NCBI GenBank assembly: GCA_029245955.1
Contig: JAQWOH010000043.1
Coordinates: 325,365 to 380,584 of the forward strand
Length of the DNA: 55,220 bases
Origin: Fuerstiella sp.
GTDB taxonomy: Bacteria > Planctomycetota > Planctomycetia > Planctomycetales > Planctomycetaceae
Reading direction: 5' to 3'
The position numbers were made by a program, and so were the translations under genes. Positions 18,078-27,269 of this stretch are shown piece by piece; position 1 is the first letter of the stretch, and each line of letters opens with the position of its first letter. A model generated the notes under the pieces. That model made no database searches, was not told the origin of the DNA, and saw nothing but the letters and a program-made list of their open reading frames with translations.

Positions 18078-19916
18078 ATGATGACACACATTTTTTTCCC
18101 GTGCTCGCGTTCTTATGCGGCCCTTGCGGTCGTCGTCATCGTGACCGTTTGCAGCGCCCCCTGCGATTCTACATTCGCGGACAATGAAACCACGGATTTC
18201 AACGGACAGTTCGAATTAACTGACATCGTCAGGTTCTCTGAACTGCCGCGAAGAATGTATCTTGAACCGAGAATCTCAGTCCCGCCCAACGCCCCCTACG
18301 TGCCGGATGAGGTCCTGCAACTGCTTGAGCGCCTGCTACTTTCCGGTCCGGACAACGAAATTCGTACCCAGGCAATCAGATCCATTGAAAGAATTCAGAC
18401 AGCCGACCTTGCAGACGTTTCGCATTTGGTACAGGCGCTCCGAAAGCAGCTGAACGAGTCAGACAATATTCACGTCAGCCAGGCCTGTGCGTCGGCTCTG
18501 GCAGCGATGGGCCATGCCGAATCCGCACCAGAGGTAGCACGATTGTGTCTACCGGAATTCGAAGCTCTCTGCGTAAGGATTGAACCGAACTTCGTCAGCT
18601 GGGGAGCTGATGCACTCAGGACAACCTGGCTCCGTCGTATCAGGTCCCCTGAGGATTTTTCGACGGTGCAGTTTCGACTGGCAAGTGAGGGCCTGGTACA
18701 GCTGAACGAAACCGGGGCCAACGCAGCACTCGAATTGATGCTGAACAGCAAACTGGCGAACTACGTCCGTCGACACAGCGCGGCACAAGCCCTCGCCGTA
18801 CTTGCCCCAAAGAAGTCTGCTGCCACCGCGGACGAGTATGCAACAGGGGGCATTACGGATCGACTGCTGGCCTGCGCACTGTTAGAGCAGTGTACCTCTG
18901 ATGCGGGCGTGGCGTTGCTGGCACGGTTGTGCGACGACACCTCCAATGCAGTTGCTGCTCGCGCGTGGGAATCAATGCTGAAACGAGCCCCCGAACAGTT
19001 GGTTAAGAGACTCAGCAGTGGCGTCAGCCACCCGGAATCCACCGTTCGTTTTGCGGCGATCCGGACAATCAAGCTGTTCCCTTCGGAAGAAGGCTGCCGG
19101 ATGCTGCACGTTCTTGCAGGCGACATTCACATCGGCGTGCGAAATTCCGCCCGGCAGGTGTTATCCGTTCTTGCGACGACAAACGCTGACCTGCGAAAGA
19201 CCATTCTTCAGAATGCCGGTGGGGCACTTTCCGATTCCGACGTCAACTGGCAGCAGCTGGAACAGTCCCTGATCCTGCTCGGACAACTGAAGCATCGCCA
19301 GTGGCAGAAGCAGTGCCTGCCACTGCTGGAACATGACAGACCGGAGATCTTTGCGACAGCGGCGTGGCTCCTGCACCTGATGCCGCAACATGACATCGCC
19401 GAACAGATAGGCCAGGTGACCATCCGGCGACACAAGCTGTACCAGTCTCTGCAGGGCGCGGATGCTCGAGCCGCAGAAGTCGCAGTCCAGCTGACTTTCC
19501 TGTTTCAGCACGCCGGGTTCACTGAACTACAGTCGCTTCAGAAGCTATGCAGCAGGCAATTCAGGATGGGTGAAGGGAATCCGGAAAAGCGTGCAGCCGG
19601 ATTGTGGGCCCTGGGAAAGATTAAAAAGGGACAGGCAGATCCAACCATTGCGGGCAGACTGATCGAACGGATCTTTGACGATAATCCAGTACTCCCGGAG
19701 TACCAGGTCGTGCGTCGCATGAGTGTGCTTGCACTCGTGTGGATGAATTCCCGGTCCGCCGTCCCGGACATACATCGAATTCGAACAACCTATGGCGTTA
19801 GAGGAATGCTGAGTGAAACGGCCCGATGGGCTCTTCCTCAGCTTGGCGCGGAACAGCCGCCGGAGCTCGAACCGCTCGCCGTATCGGTCGAAGACTTTCC
19901 AGTCACGCCCCAATAG
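18078..19916 (+). CDS. Secreted HEAT-repeat protein
   Basis: A 612-residue protein with an N-terminal hydrophobic signal segment (SYAALAVVVIVTVCSAPC) and then a long all-helical solenoid. Repeating units such as NEIRTQAIRSIERI, ACASALAAMG, VRRHSAAQALAVL, VRFAAIRTIKLF, VRNSARQVLSVLA and KRAAGLWALGKI are spaced about 30-40 residues apart, as in HEAT/PBS-lyase-like repeats. Such proteins are scaffolds; no catalytic motif is visible. It follows the ABC operon by 63 bases on the same strand and ends eight bases before the stop of ppk, which converges on it. Role unknown. Confidence 0.7.
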   Translation: MMTHIFFPCSRSYAALAVVVIVTVCSAPCDSTFADNETTDFNGQFELTDIVRFSELPRRMYLEPRISVPPNAPYVPDEVLQLLERLLLSGPDNEIRTQAIRSIERIQTADLADVSHLVQALRKQLNESDNIHVSQACASALAAMGHAESAPEVARLCLPEFEALCVRIEPNFVSWGADALRTTWLRRIRSPEDFSTVQFRLASEGLVQLNETGANAALELMLNSKLANYVRRHSAAQALAVLAPKKSAATADEYATGGITDRLLACALLEQCTSDAGVALLARLCDDTSNAVAARAWESMLKRAPEQLVKRLSSGVSHPESTVRFAAIRTIKLFPSEEGCRMLHVLAGDIHIGVRNSARQVLSVLATTNADLRKTILQNAGGALSDSDVNWQQLEQSLILLGQLKHRQWQKQCLPLLEHDRPEIFATAAWLLHLMPQHDIAEQIGQVTIRRHKLYQSLQGADARAAEVAVQLTFLFQHAGFTELQSLQKLCSRQFRMGEGNPEKRAAGLWALGKIKKGQADPTIAGRLIERIFDDNPVLPEYQVVRRMSVLALVWMNSRSAVPDIHRIRTTYGVRGMLSETARWALPQLGAEQPPELEPLAVSVEDFPVTPQ

Positions 19917-19924
19917 CGTCGAAT

Positions 19925-22021
19925 TCAGTGCGGTTGCTGCGGGACGAACATTCGTCGATTTTCTTCGAACGCATGCTCCTCTGCTTCCCGCGCCTGCTGC
20001 TGAAACTGATGCTGGCTGCGGATTCCTGAATCGTGGGTGCTCGGATGAATGTACTTACCATCCGAAGTAATCCGCCGTGCCCGGACCTTGTCGCTCAGGC
20101 ACAGCGTAAGAATGTCCATCGCTTTGCGTTTGCATTCGTCATCCAGAATTGGCACCAGTAACTCGACACGTCCATCGAGATTGCGCGGCATCAGATCAGC
20201 ACTGGAAATCAACACCTGATCATCGCCACCATGCATAAAGTGAAAGATTCGCGCATGCTCCAGAAATCGGTCAATGATACTGATGACCTCGATATTCTCG
20301 CTTAGCCCGGGGACGCGAGGTTTCAGGCAGCAGATGCCTCGAATATTCAACCTGATGCGGACTCCCGCCTGCGAGGCTTTGTACAACGCCCTGATCAGTT
20401 TGGGATCCACCAGTGAATTGAATTTAGCGTTAATTGCACCTTGACTGTTATTACGGCACTGCCTGGTTTCGAACTCGATTAGTTCCAGCAGCCTGTCACG
20501 CAATCCCATCGGCGCCGACTCCAACTGCCGGAACTGCTGCAACTGCGAGTACCCGGTTGTGGCGTTGAACCACGCGATGGAATCGTCGCCCAGGTCTTTG
20601 CTGCACGTCATATAGCTGACATCCGTATACAGTCCAGCGGTGACTTCGTTGTAGTTACCGGTTCCAAAATGGATATAGCGACGAAACCCTTCGGGCTCCC
20701 GACGGACGACAACACAAGCTTTGGCATGCGTCTTGAGGCCGCGGACGCCATAAATAACCTGAACACCCGCCAGCTCCAGTTGTTTGGCCCACGCAATATT
20801 TCGAGCTTCGTCGAACCTGGCCTTGAGCTCCACAATGACGGTCACATTCTTGCCGTTTTCTGCCGCGGTTGTCAGAGCGTCGACAACCGGGCTGTTCCGA
20901 CTGGTACGATACAGGGTCTGCTTGATGGCCACGACATCAGGGTCGACAGCAGCCTCCGAAACCAGGGCAATCACCGGATTAAACGATTCGTAAGGATGAA
21001 ACAACAGGCGATCTCCGGAACGAATCGTTTCAAAAATGGACTGCCCCGGATCAAACCCGGGGGAAGCGCAAGGTTTCCAGCGCGGATACACGTGGCCGCT
21101 GTATTCAGGCAGGTCAGCCAGTCGAGCCAGATCACCAAAGCCCACCGGACCAGGAATCACGTAGACGTCTCGATTGCGGAGCTTCAGCAGTTTTTTCAGA
21201 AAGAACAACATCGGCTTGGTCGCATGGTCTGAGATCTCCAGACGCACGCAGAAGCTGTCCTTTCTTTCTTCCAGAACATCTTCCATTTCCTCCAGAAGAT
21301 CAGTGCCGTCTTCCTCGCGGACACTCAGATCAGCATTTCTGGTAATCCGAAACGGCACGGTCGAAACAATTTCTTCTCCGGGAAACAACCGTTGAATCAG
21401 CAGCGAAATCACCTCTTCGCCCAGCACAAATTCGTGCCCGTTCTCGGACGGCAGCCGTATGCAACGCAGATCCGATCGACCGAACGGGATCACTGCGTAC
21501 CGGTAATCACCATCCGGTTGATCGGGAACAAGCTGAACCGCAACATTGATAGTGCGTCCCATCAGCAGGGGAAAACGGTCGGGGTCGTGGATCGCGATGG
21601 GAGTCAGAACAGCACTGATCTGTTCTTCAAAAACCTGTTCAACAAATTCGGACTGCTGCTCGGTCAATTCCGTAATATGCCGCCGCCTGATCCCCAGATC
21701 CGCCAATGCAGGGTCGATCTGTTCCAGGAAGATCCGGTACTGTTCTACCACCATCTGCTGTATCCGCAGCGAGGCGGCGTCAAGCTGTTCACTGGCAGTC
21801 ATTCCGCTGGGGTCGACGCCGTGATCGTTGCGACGAATGGCAGTCCGCAGACTTCCGATTCGAACCATAAAAAACTCATCGAGATTGGACGCCGTGATCG
21901 CCAGAAACCGCAGTCGTTCCAGCAACGGCACAAAAGGATCAGCAGCTTCGTCAAGCACGCGCTGGTTAAACTCGAGCCAGCTGAGTTCACGATTCAAGAA
22001 CAGATTTGCGTCCACGGACAT
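19925..22021 (-). CDS. ppk: Polyphosphate kinase 1
   Basis: Makes long-chain polyphosphate from ATP. The 698-residue length and domain order are normal: the N-terminal NRELSWLEFN and ITASNLDEFFMVRIGSL segments, the middle domain, and the phospholipase-D-like catalytic domains. The phosphorylated His is expected in LKTHAKACV (His432), and the second His is His451 in HFGTGNYNEVTAGLYTD. KQTLYRTSRNSPVV and ELKARFDE are also diagnostic. Gene order ppx-ppk with only 17 bases between the two genes on the same strand shows a polyphosphate operon. Start: ATG 22019-22021 at the ppx end. Confidence 0.97.
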   Translation of the reverse strand: MSVDANLFLNRELSWLEFNQRVLDEAADPFVPLLERLRFLAITASNLDEFFMVRIGSLRTAIRRNDHGVDPSGMTASEQLDAASLRIQQMVVEQYRIFLEQIDPALADLGIRRRHITELTEQQSEFVEQVFEEQISAVLTPIAIHDPDRFPLLMGRTINVAVQLVPDQPDGDYRYAVIPFGRSDLRCIRLPSENGHEFVLGEEVISLLIQRLFPGEEIVSTVPFRITRNADLSVREEDGTDLLEEMEDVLEERKDSFCVRLEISDHATKPMLFFLKKLLKLRNRDVYVIPGPVGFGDLARLADLPEYSGHVYPRWKPCASPGFDPGQSIFETIRSGDRLLFHPYESFNPVIALVSEAAVDPDVVAIKQTLYRTSRNSPVVDALTTAAENGKNVTVIVELKARFDEARNIAWAKQLELAGVQVIYGVRGLKTHAKACVVVRREPEGFRRYIHFGTGNYNEVTAGLYTDVSYMTCSKDLGDDSIAWFNATTGYSQLQQFRQLESAPMGLRDRLLELIEFETRQCRNNSQGAINAKFNSLVDPKLIRALYKASQAGVRIRLNIRGICCLKPRVPGLSENIEVISIIDRFLEHARIFHFMHGGDDQVLISSADLMPRNLDGRVELLVPILDDECKRKAMDILTLCLSDKVRARRITSDGKYIHPSTHDSGIRSQHQFQQQAREAEEHAFEENRRMFVPQQPH

Positions 22022-22038
22022 GAGTACAGTATTCCGAT

Positions 22039-23640
22039 CTACAACTTGTTGTCTCTCAGCAGCACGCTCATTCCGAAAACGTCCTGGAATAATACGGAGT
22101 TCTGCCGGAGTTCCAGCTGCTCCATAGACAGATCGCCGATTGGCGCTGTGGTGTGGATGATCAGACGGTTACGTTCAATGGTGCACTGTACAGACGGAAT
22201 CCGACGTGTCCGAGACTGTGCCAGACAAATCGCGATTCGCAGAATCCCGGCAAGGCGACAAAGAACAACACGACTGTCCCGATCCAGATCCGCAAACGCC
22301 GCATGGCTGGCCTTTGGCGCAGCCCGCCGATGATACCGCGCGACCAATGCCGTCAACTTGTGATCCAAGGAATTCAACCCGAAAATCTTGCTGTGGCTGA
22401 TCAGATAGTGTGAATGCTTGTGATAGCCGGAATCGCTGACGAATTGTCCCGCTTCGTGTAACAGCGCCCCCACACACAGAATCGTCTCACTACGAGCATC
22501 GAGTTTATGTTCTGCCTGAGTCGCATGGAAAATCTGCCGAGCCAGTTCAGAGACATGCTGCCCGTGGTCGAGATCCACATGAAACCTGCGAGCGAGCTCT
22601 TCAGCGGAACGAATAATCTGCTCCCGAAAGTCTGAGGACCATTCGCCCGACTGCAACATGCCGTGCAGGAGGGCGTCGCGGAGATTGAATCCGGTCACCA
22701 GCAGATGATCTGTCCCCAGCATTTCGGCCATACGCACGTTGGCGAACAGGGCAGGCACCAGAGTTTCGGCTTCTGACAATTCCAGATGATGCTTCCGCAT
22801 GATCTGTTCGACGTTCAGCCTTGAGATCTCACGCGTGAATCGCTGCAGCTTGCGCAGAGGCACGCGAACCATTTCAACTTCGGGAACCTCCAACTGCAGT
22901 GCTCTGACAGCAAATCGCACATCACCGCCGAGAGCAAGGAGCTCGATGTCTCCGTGCTGCGGCACAAAATCTCTGAGTTGTTCCAGCGTCCTGTCTATCT
23001 GTCCGTTAATGATACTGACGGCCTGATCGCTGTCGGCGTGGTATTGTCGTATCAGCTGCTGCAGACGTAGTGAGCCCAGTTTATACGACTGCGAATGCAG
23101 GATGTCGCGACCTCGCAGCAGCAGAATCTCCGTCTTGCCGCCGCCAACTTCCATCAGCAGTGTCAGAGCATCCCGAAGATGTGCGTCACGTTCCAGCTGG
23201 GGGCGAATTCCCAGATAGGTAACCCGAGCAATTTCAGCATCGTCGATGGGTTCGACCACCAGACCCGTCGAAGTGTAGATCTGGTCGAGAAACGCCATTC
23301 GATTCGCTGCTTCGCGTACAGCACTGGTGGCCACCACGCGGATATGATTCGGGTTCGTGCACTGATATTCCTCGAGCTTTCGTCGGTAGCTTTTCAGAAC
23401 GTCAACGGCCTGCAACACAGTGTCTCGCTGAATTTCCCGCAGTGTGAAGGCGTCCTTGCCAAGGCTGACGCCGCGGACAAGCTGTTCCAGCATTCGCACT
23501 CCGGACACACCATCCGTTTCTCCGATTGCCATGCGTATCGCGGACGTGCCGAGTTCTATGACCGCCATCGGAAACACGGGCTGAACTGCACGGCGTTTCC
23601 CGGGTCTTGAGTCACCGTGGATTGTAGAGCGGCGGTTCAT
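22039..23640 (-). CDS. ppx: Exopolyphosphatase / guanosine pentaphosphatase (Ppx/GppA family)
   Basis: A 533-residue ASKHA-fold phosphatase that should degrade polyphosphate or hydrolyse pppGpp. The nucleotide/phosphate loops are visible: IELGTSAIR near residue 28 (Asp in most relatives, Glu here), VVATSAVREAANR near residue 105, EVGGGKTE near residue 165 (often DIGGGSTE), and an HD-like helical C-terminal domain with HxxGxFVSDSGYHKHSHYLI-type residues. The C-terminal HD domain places it with the longer Ppx/GppA proteins. Gene pair with ppk, transcribed first. Start: ATG 23638-23640; homology begins at residue 25, so a shorter start (23568) cannot be excluded. Confidence 0.92.
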   Translation of the reverse strand: MNRRSTIHGDSRPGKRRAVQPVFPMAVIELGTSAIRMAIGETDGVSGVRMLEQLVRGVSLGKDAFTLREIQRDTVLQAVDVLKSYRRKLEEYQCTNPNHIRVVATSAVREAANRMAFLDQIYTSTGLVVEPIDDAEIARVTYLGIRPQLERDAHLRDALTLLMEVGGGKTEILLLRGRDILHSQSYKLGSLRLQQLIRQYHADSDQAVSIINGQIDRTLEQLRDFVPQHGDIELLALGGDVRFAVRALQLEVPEVEMVRVPLRKLQRFTREISRLNVEQIMRKHHLELSEAETLVPALFANVRMAEMLGTDHLLVTGFNLRDALLHGMLQSGEWSSDFREQIIRSAEELARRFHVDLDHGQHVSELARQIFHATQAEHKLDARSETILCVGALLHEAGQFVSDSGYHKHSHYLISHSKIFGLNSLDHKLTALVARYHRRAAPKASHAAFADLDRDSRVVLCRLAGILRIAICLAQSRTRRIPSVQCTIERNRLIIHTTAPIGDLSMEQLELRQNSVLFQDVFGMSVLLRDNKL

Positions 23641-23717
23641 TGGGAGTGATACTGCTGGACAACTAAAGAAAACCCCTGATTAGTTTCGTCACGACCGGAT
23701 GAGTCGTCGAATCACTT

Positions 23718-24734
23718 TCACGATTGAGATCCACTCGTCTGCTGCCTGACCCAGGCAGCTGCCCCGATGACAGTGGCATTGTCGCCCAGTTCAGCGATAC
23801 GAATCACGAAACAGCCTTTCAGGGACGGAAGTACATTCCTTTTCGCCCCCTTCTGAGTTTCGGACAGATAAAGATCCGGCATCGCCTCTGCCAGTCCCCC
23901 CCCGATAACAACGATGTCCGGTGCCAGAACATTGACCAGCGACCCGATCGCACGTCCCACCTGCTGCGCCGCCAACCCGACGATTTCTTCAATCGCCTTG
24001 TCACCGGCCTCAATCGCTTTACTGAGAGTTCCACTGCGAATACTGGACAGATCCGTCCCTGCCAGTTTCGCGAGATGGGGAGCCTTGCCTCGATAGACGG
24101 CCTTGGCAGCTTCGGCTGAAACCCAGAGTCGGCTGGCCAGCCCCTCGAGTGTGCCAACAGGGCCAACACCGGCAGCCGGCCCTTCCGTTGCCATCTGCAT
24201 GAACCCGACTTCCATACACGAGGCTCGACTGCCCCGAAATATTTTCCCCTCGTACACGCAGCCGCCTCCGATGCCGGTTCCCGGAAACACACCAAGAACA
24301 CACCGAGCTCCCTGGCCGGCACCGTGAACATATTCGCCAAAGACGCCAGCGTCAACGTCGTTGCAAATCTCCGCGGGGCAATCGAACTGGGCAGCTAAGT
24401 AATCCTTCAGTCCGATGTTCTTCCAGCCCAGATTCGGTGCCTCAAGGATGACTCCTTTTTTCAGGTCAAGTGGTCCGGGGCACCCCGCGCCGATTCCCTG
24501 AACGGCTGACTCGTCTGTACCGGCGTCTTCCAGCGCCATGCGAATCGTGTCGGCAAGACGTTCCAGCTGCACGCCTTCCTTCGTTCTTTCACGAGTCTTG
24601 CGACGCTTCCTCCCCAGAACCTCGTAGTTTTCGTCAAACACCACCGCCAGCATTTTCGTACCGCCAAGGTCAAAACCGACCCAGACTTTGTCCGGACAGT
24701 TTTCTGAATTTTTCCCTTTGTCGTCACCCGCCAT
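23718..24734 (-). CDS. ROK-family sugar kinase (glucokinase-like) lacking zinc ligands
   Basis: A 338-residue ROK kinase. The phosphate-1 motif DLGGTK (residues 22-27), the catalytic Asp in ICNDVDA (Asp126), and the PGTGIGGG loop (151-158) are all in place. Odd: the ROK zinc site has gone. ExGH reads EVGF (175-178) and the CxCGxxGCxE motif reads AGVGPVGTLE, so the His and three Cys that bind zinc are replaced by Phe178, Ala188, Val190 and Thr195. The start at 24734 (ATG) was preferred over a GTG at 24758 because AGGACGGAATGAAG precedes it. It is divergent from the OsmC-like gene. Likely substrate is glucose or another hexose, by family only. Confidence 0.85.
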   Translation of the reverse strand: MAGDDKGKNSENCPDKVWVGFDLGGTKMLAVVFDENYEVLGRKRRKTRERTKEGVQLERLADTIRMALEDAGTDESAVQGIGAGCPGPLDLKKGVILEAPNLGWKNIGLKDYLAAQFDCPAEICNDVDAGVFGEYVHGAGQGARCVLGVFPGTGIGGGCVYEGKIFRGSRASCMEVGFMQMATEGPAAGVGPVGTLEGLASRLWVSAEAAKAVYRGKAPHLAKLAGTDLSSIRSGTLSKAIEAGDKAIEEIVGLAAQQVGRAIGSLVNVLAPDIVVIGGGLAEAMPDLYLSETQKGAKRNVLPSLKGCFVIRIAELGDNATVIGAAAWVRQQTSGSQS

Positions 24735-24835
24735 GACTTCATTCCGTCCTGCACCCACACCCGTTAGTAACTAGCCGATCAGTCTGTCAGAATAACAAGT
24801 TCCCTGACTTAGCGGCAGTACACATTCGCAGATAC

Positions 24836-25360
24836 ATGGGGTTGTCCATGAACAGTAAAGAACTCAAGGCGATTCAGACGCCACTGAAAGAGCAGTACGC
24901 AAAGTGCCCGGACGACGCGATCGTCTCACTGAATGCAACCGGCACCGTGAATATCGACAATCTGACGTGCCGGGTCGAATCTGACGTGTCCGTCAATGGG
25001 CAGACCGTTTCAGGCCTGCACCCGAGCGCCGGCGGCGACGGCAACTTCGCCTGTTCCGGCGACATGCTGCTGCAGTCGCTGGTGGCATGTTCAGGCGTTA
25101 CATTCGCTGCGGTTGCGACAGCAATGGAACTGCAGATTTCATCCACGACGGTGACCGCTCATGGCACAATGGATTTTCGAGGCACACTGGGTGTCGCGCG
25201 AGAGGTGCCGGTTGGCCTGACCTCCGTCAACCTGACGTTTGACGTGGTGTCGTTGGAATCGAATGAGAAAATCGAAAAGCTGATTCAGCTCACCGAACGG
25301 TACTGCGTCGTCCTGCAAACGATGAAGAACAGCGTTGCCGTCAGCAGTTGTCGCGGCTGA
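24836..25360 (+). CDS. OsmC/Ohr-family protein
   Basis: A 174-residue OsmC-fold protein. The two redox cysteines expected in this family are Cys85 in LVACSGVTF and Cys157 in ERYCVV. Members reduce organic or fatty-acid hydroperoxides or act in stress defence; the YhfA-type subgroup is less well understood. Starts at ATG 24836; a second ATG at 24848 follows GGGGTTGTCC and is an equally good candidate. It is single on the plus strand between two minus-strand genes, converging on the prepilin peptidase gene with 32 bases between the stops. Confidence 0.88.
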   Translation: MGLSMNSKELKAIQTPLKEQYAKCPDDAIVSLNATGTVNIDNLTCRVESDVSVNGQTVSGLHPSAGGDGNFACSGDMLLQSLVACSGVTFAAVATAMELQISSTTVTAHGTMDFRGTLGVAREVPVGLTSVNLTFDVVSLESNEKIEKLIQLTERYCVVLQTMKNSVAVSSCRG

Positions 25361-25392
25361 TGACATCAGAAAAACAACGCGGGTTCGCTGAT

Positions 25393-26679
25393 TCAGTCCT
25401 TCCACACATGCAGTTGCTGCAATCCTCGCCCGGTCCGACTGCCAGACCACTGGGCTCGTTTCCACTGACCGATTTGTTCGTCAGGGCGTTCGCAGTTGTA
25501 GTAGAAGAGATGATCTGCTGACGTCCACCCGCCATCGTCAGCGAACGACGCGGTGCCACGCCCGAACAGTCGCTTGCCAATCTGGACAATCTGCAGCGAA
25601 GCGGCCAGCAACACAACCATGAAGGCTCCCATCAGGATCAGAAATGGTCCCATATCAAAGAAACGCTTCGCAAACGGCCACGTGTGCGGCCACGTAAGCA
25701 ACAACAGCACTGTCGCGCCACTCAGAAACGGCCCGTAGGGAATCTCGTTGTCACGATGAGCAAACCAGTTGATGGCTGCGGCAAAGATCGCCAGCGTCGG
25801 CGCCATAATAAATACGGCCAGAACCGGCTGCCAGCCGATTACACTGCCGATCATCCCCATCAGAACGACGTCTCCGAATCCCATAGCTTCCTGCTTCAAT
25901 ATCAGAAAACCAACCTGCCGAACCAGCCATACCGATCCCGCTCCTGCCAGTACGCCCAACAGGCTGACTAACAGACCGTGAAGGTGCGGACAGGACCGAA
26001 TGAAGCTGGTGGGGTCCCAGGGAACAAACAGCGGCTGCAGCATCGGGTGTATGAGTGGCTGCAACGTATTCACCATACTGGGATCCTGAAACCAGATCGG
26101 TACCACATATAACTGACCGCACGCGGCACTGGCAATCACAGCAACAATCGCAATCGGAACTGTACAACCGTCGGGAATAATACGAAATTTGAGGTCTATC
26201 CCCGTCGCCACGATCAGTCCACAAATCATCATCATGTGCAGCGTATAGCGAAGATGCAGCCAGACAACGGGCGACAACACCGAAAGCACTTCCGGCCCGT
26301 CAGGACCTTCCACTGATGTGAGACCACCTATCGAAACCGCCGTCATACTGCTAACTGGAATTTCACACCAATACACAGCAGCAAACAGCAGTGATGTCGT
26401 GATCTCGACAATCGGCAACTGCAGCGACAGTCGGCTGCGACACTTTTCACAGCGACGATTAATCAGCCAGCTGACGACAGGAATCCGTTCTCGCAGCGAC
26501 GGCACTGCAGCACACCGATGGCAGACCTGCCACCCGGCGGTCAGTGAATTCAGCTGGTCACGAAGCCGATCGTGCTGCGGAAATCGGTCGATACAGACGC
26601 TCAGAAATCTGCCGACGATCGCCCCGATGATCGCCAGGCCTGTCAGCAGCAACGGCAGGGGAATCTGGTGCAGGGTCAA
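25393..26679 (-). CDS. Prepilin peptidase (A24 aspartic protease / N-methyltransferase)
   Basis: A 428-residue integral-membrane peptidase that would cut the leader of type IV pilin-like or type II secretion pseudopilins and methylate the new N terminus. The N-terminal cytoplasmic domain has two zinc-type pairs, Cys53/Cys56 and Cys77/Cys80. The catalytic aspartates are expected at Asp162 in IDLKFRIIPD (Asp170 also present) and Asp270 in GFGD. Eight or so hydrophobic segments follow. The C-terminal 50 residues (WTSADHLFYYNCE onward) form a soluble tail unusual for PilD. Start overlaps the aroK stop by four bases (ATGA), so it is coupled to aroK. Confidence 0.92.
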   Translation of the reverse strand: MTLHQIPLPLLLTGLAIIGAIVGRFLSVCIDRFPQHDRLRDQLNSLTAGWQVCHRCAAVPSLRERIPVVSWLINRRCEKCRSRLSLQLPIVEITTSLLFAAVYWCEIPVSSMTAVSIGGLTSVEGPDGPEVLSVLSPVVWLHLRYTLHMMMICGLIVATGIDLKFRIIPDGCTVPIAIVAVIASAACGQLYVVPIWFQDPSMVNTLQPLIHPMLQPLFVPWDPTSFIRSCPHLHGLLVSLLGVLAGAGSVWLVRQVGFLILKQEAMGFGDVVLMGMIGSVIGWQPVLAVFIMAPTLAIFAAAINWFAHRDNEIPYGPFLSGATVLLLLTWPHTWPFAKRFFDMGPFLILMGAFMVVLLAASLQIVQIGKRLFGRGTASFADDGGWTSADHLFYYNCERPDEQIGQWKRAQWSGSRTGRGLQQLHVWKD

Positions 26680-27269
26680 GGCGTGCCTCCGATCGTTCCG
26701 TCATCAAGTGCCAGGATAATTCGTTCAGAAATCTGTTGCGGTGATTCTGATTCGGCGTCGATCGTGATCGTTGCGGCGTCCCTGTACAGATGGAGTCGAG
26801 ATTCCAGGACGTCGGCAACTTCGTCCTTAATCGACCTTCCGGTCAGACTGGGACGGCGCTGCTGAGAGGTCCCGTCTGCTCCAATCCGAAACGCCAGAGT
26901 TGCAGCTGATGCCGTTAGCCACACAACCGGCCCGGCCTGTTTCATCCGTTCACGATTTACGCGTGCCAGGACCGCTCCACCGCCGGCGGCAATAACGGCG
27001 GGAGGATTCTTCAGGAGTTTCCTGAGCACTTCCGTCTCCAGAGCACGAAAAGCAGTCTCGCCGTTATCCGCAAATATTTCGCGGATCAGTCTGCCTGAAC
27101 TCGCTTCAATCTCGGCGTCGCTGTCGATGCATCGACACTGCAGGCGTGCGGCCAGCAGCGGACCAACGCTGGACTTGCCGCATCCTCGATATCCAATCAG
27201 TGTAACGATCATCCTGCTGGGTGTCTGAGCCTCAGTTGTCGGGAAAGAACGGCCATAGGACAACGCCAT
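26676..27269 (-). CDS. aroK: Shikimate kinase
   Basis: Phosphorylates shikimate at O3 with ATP in aromatic amino acid synthesis. The 197-residue product has Walker A GYRGCGKSS (residues 26-34), the DSDAEIE motif (Asp/Asp for Mg and shikimate), FRALETEV, and AAGGGAVL. The ATG at 27267-27269 overlaps the aroDE stop (TAATG), which supports this start despite about 19 extra residues before the kinase fold; a shorter start is at 27212. The overlap with both aroDE upstream and the peptidase downstream makes this a coupled three-gene set. Confidence 0.93.
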   Translation of the reverse strand: MALSYGRSFPTTEAQTPSRMIVTLIGYRGCGKSSVGPLLAARLQCRCIDSDAEIEASSGRLIREIFADNGETAFRALETEVLRKLLKNPPAVIAAGGGAVLARVNRERMKQAGPVVWLTASAATLAFRIGADGTSQQRRPSLTGRSIKDEVADVLESRLHLYRDAATITIDAESESPQQISERIILALDDGTIGGTP

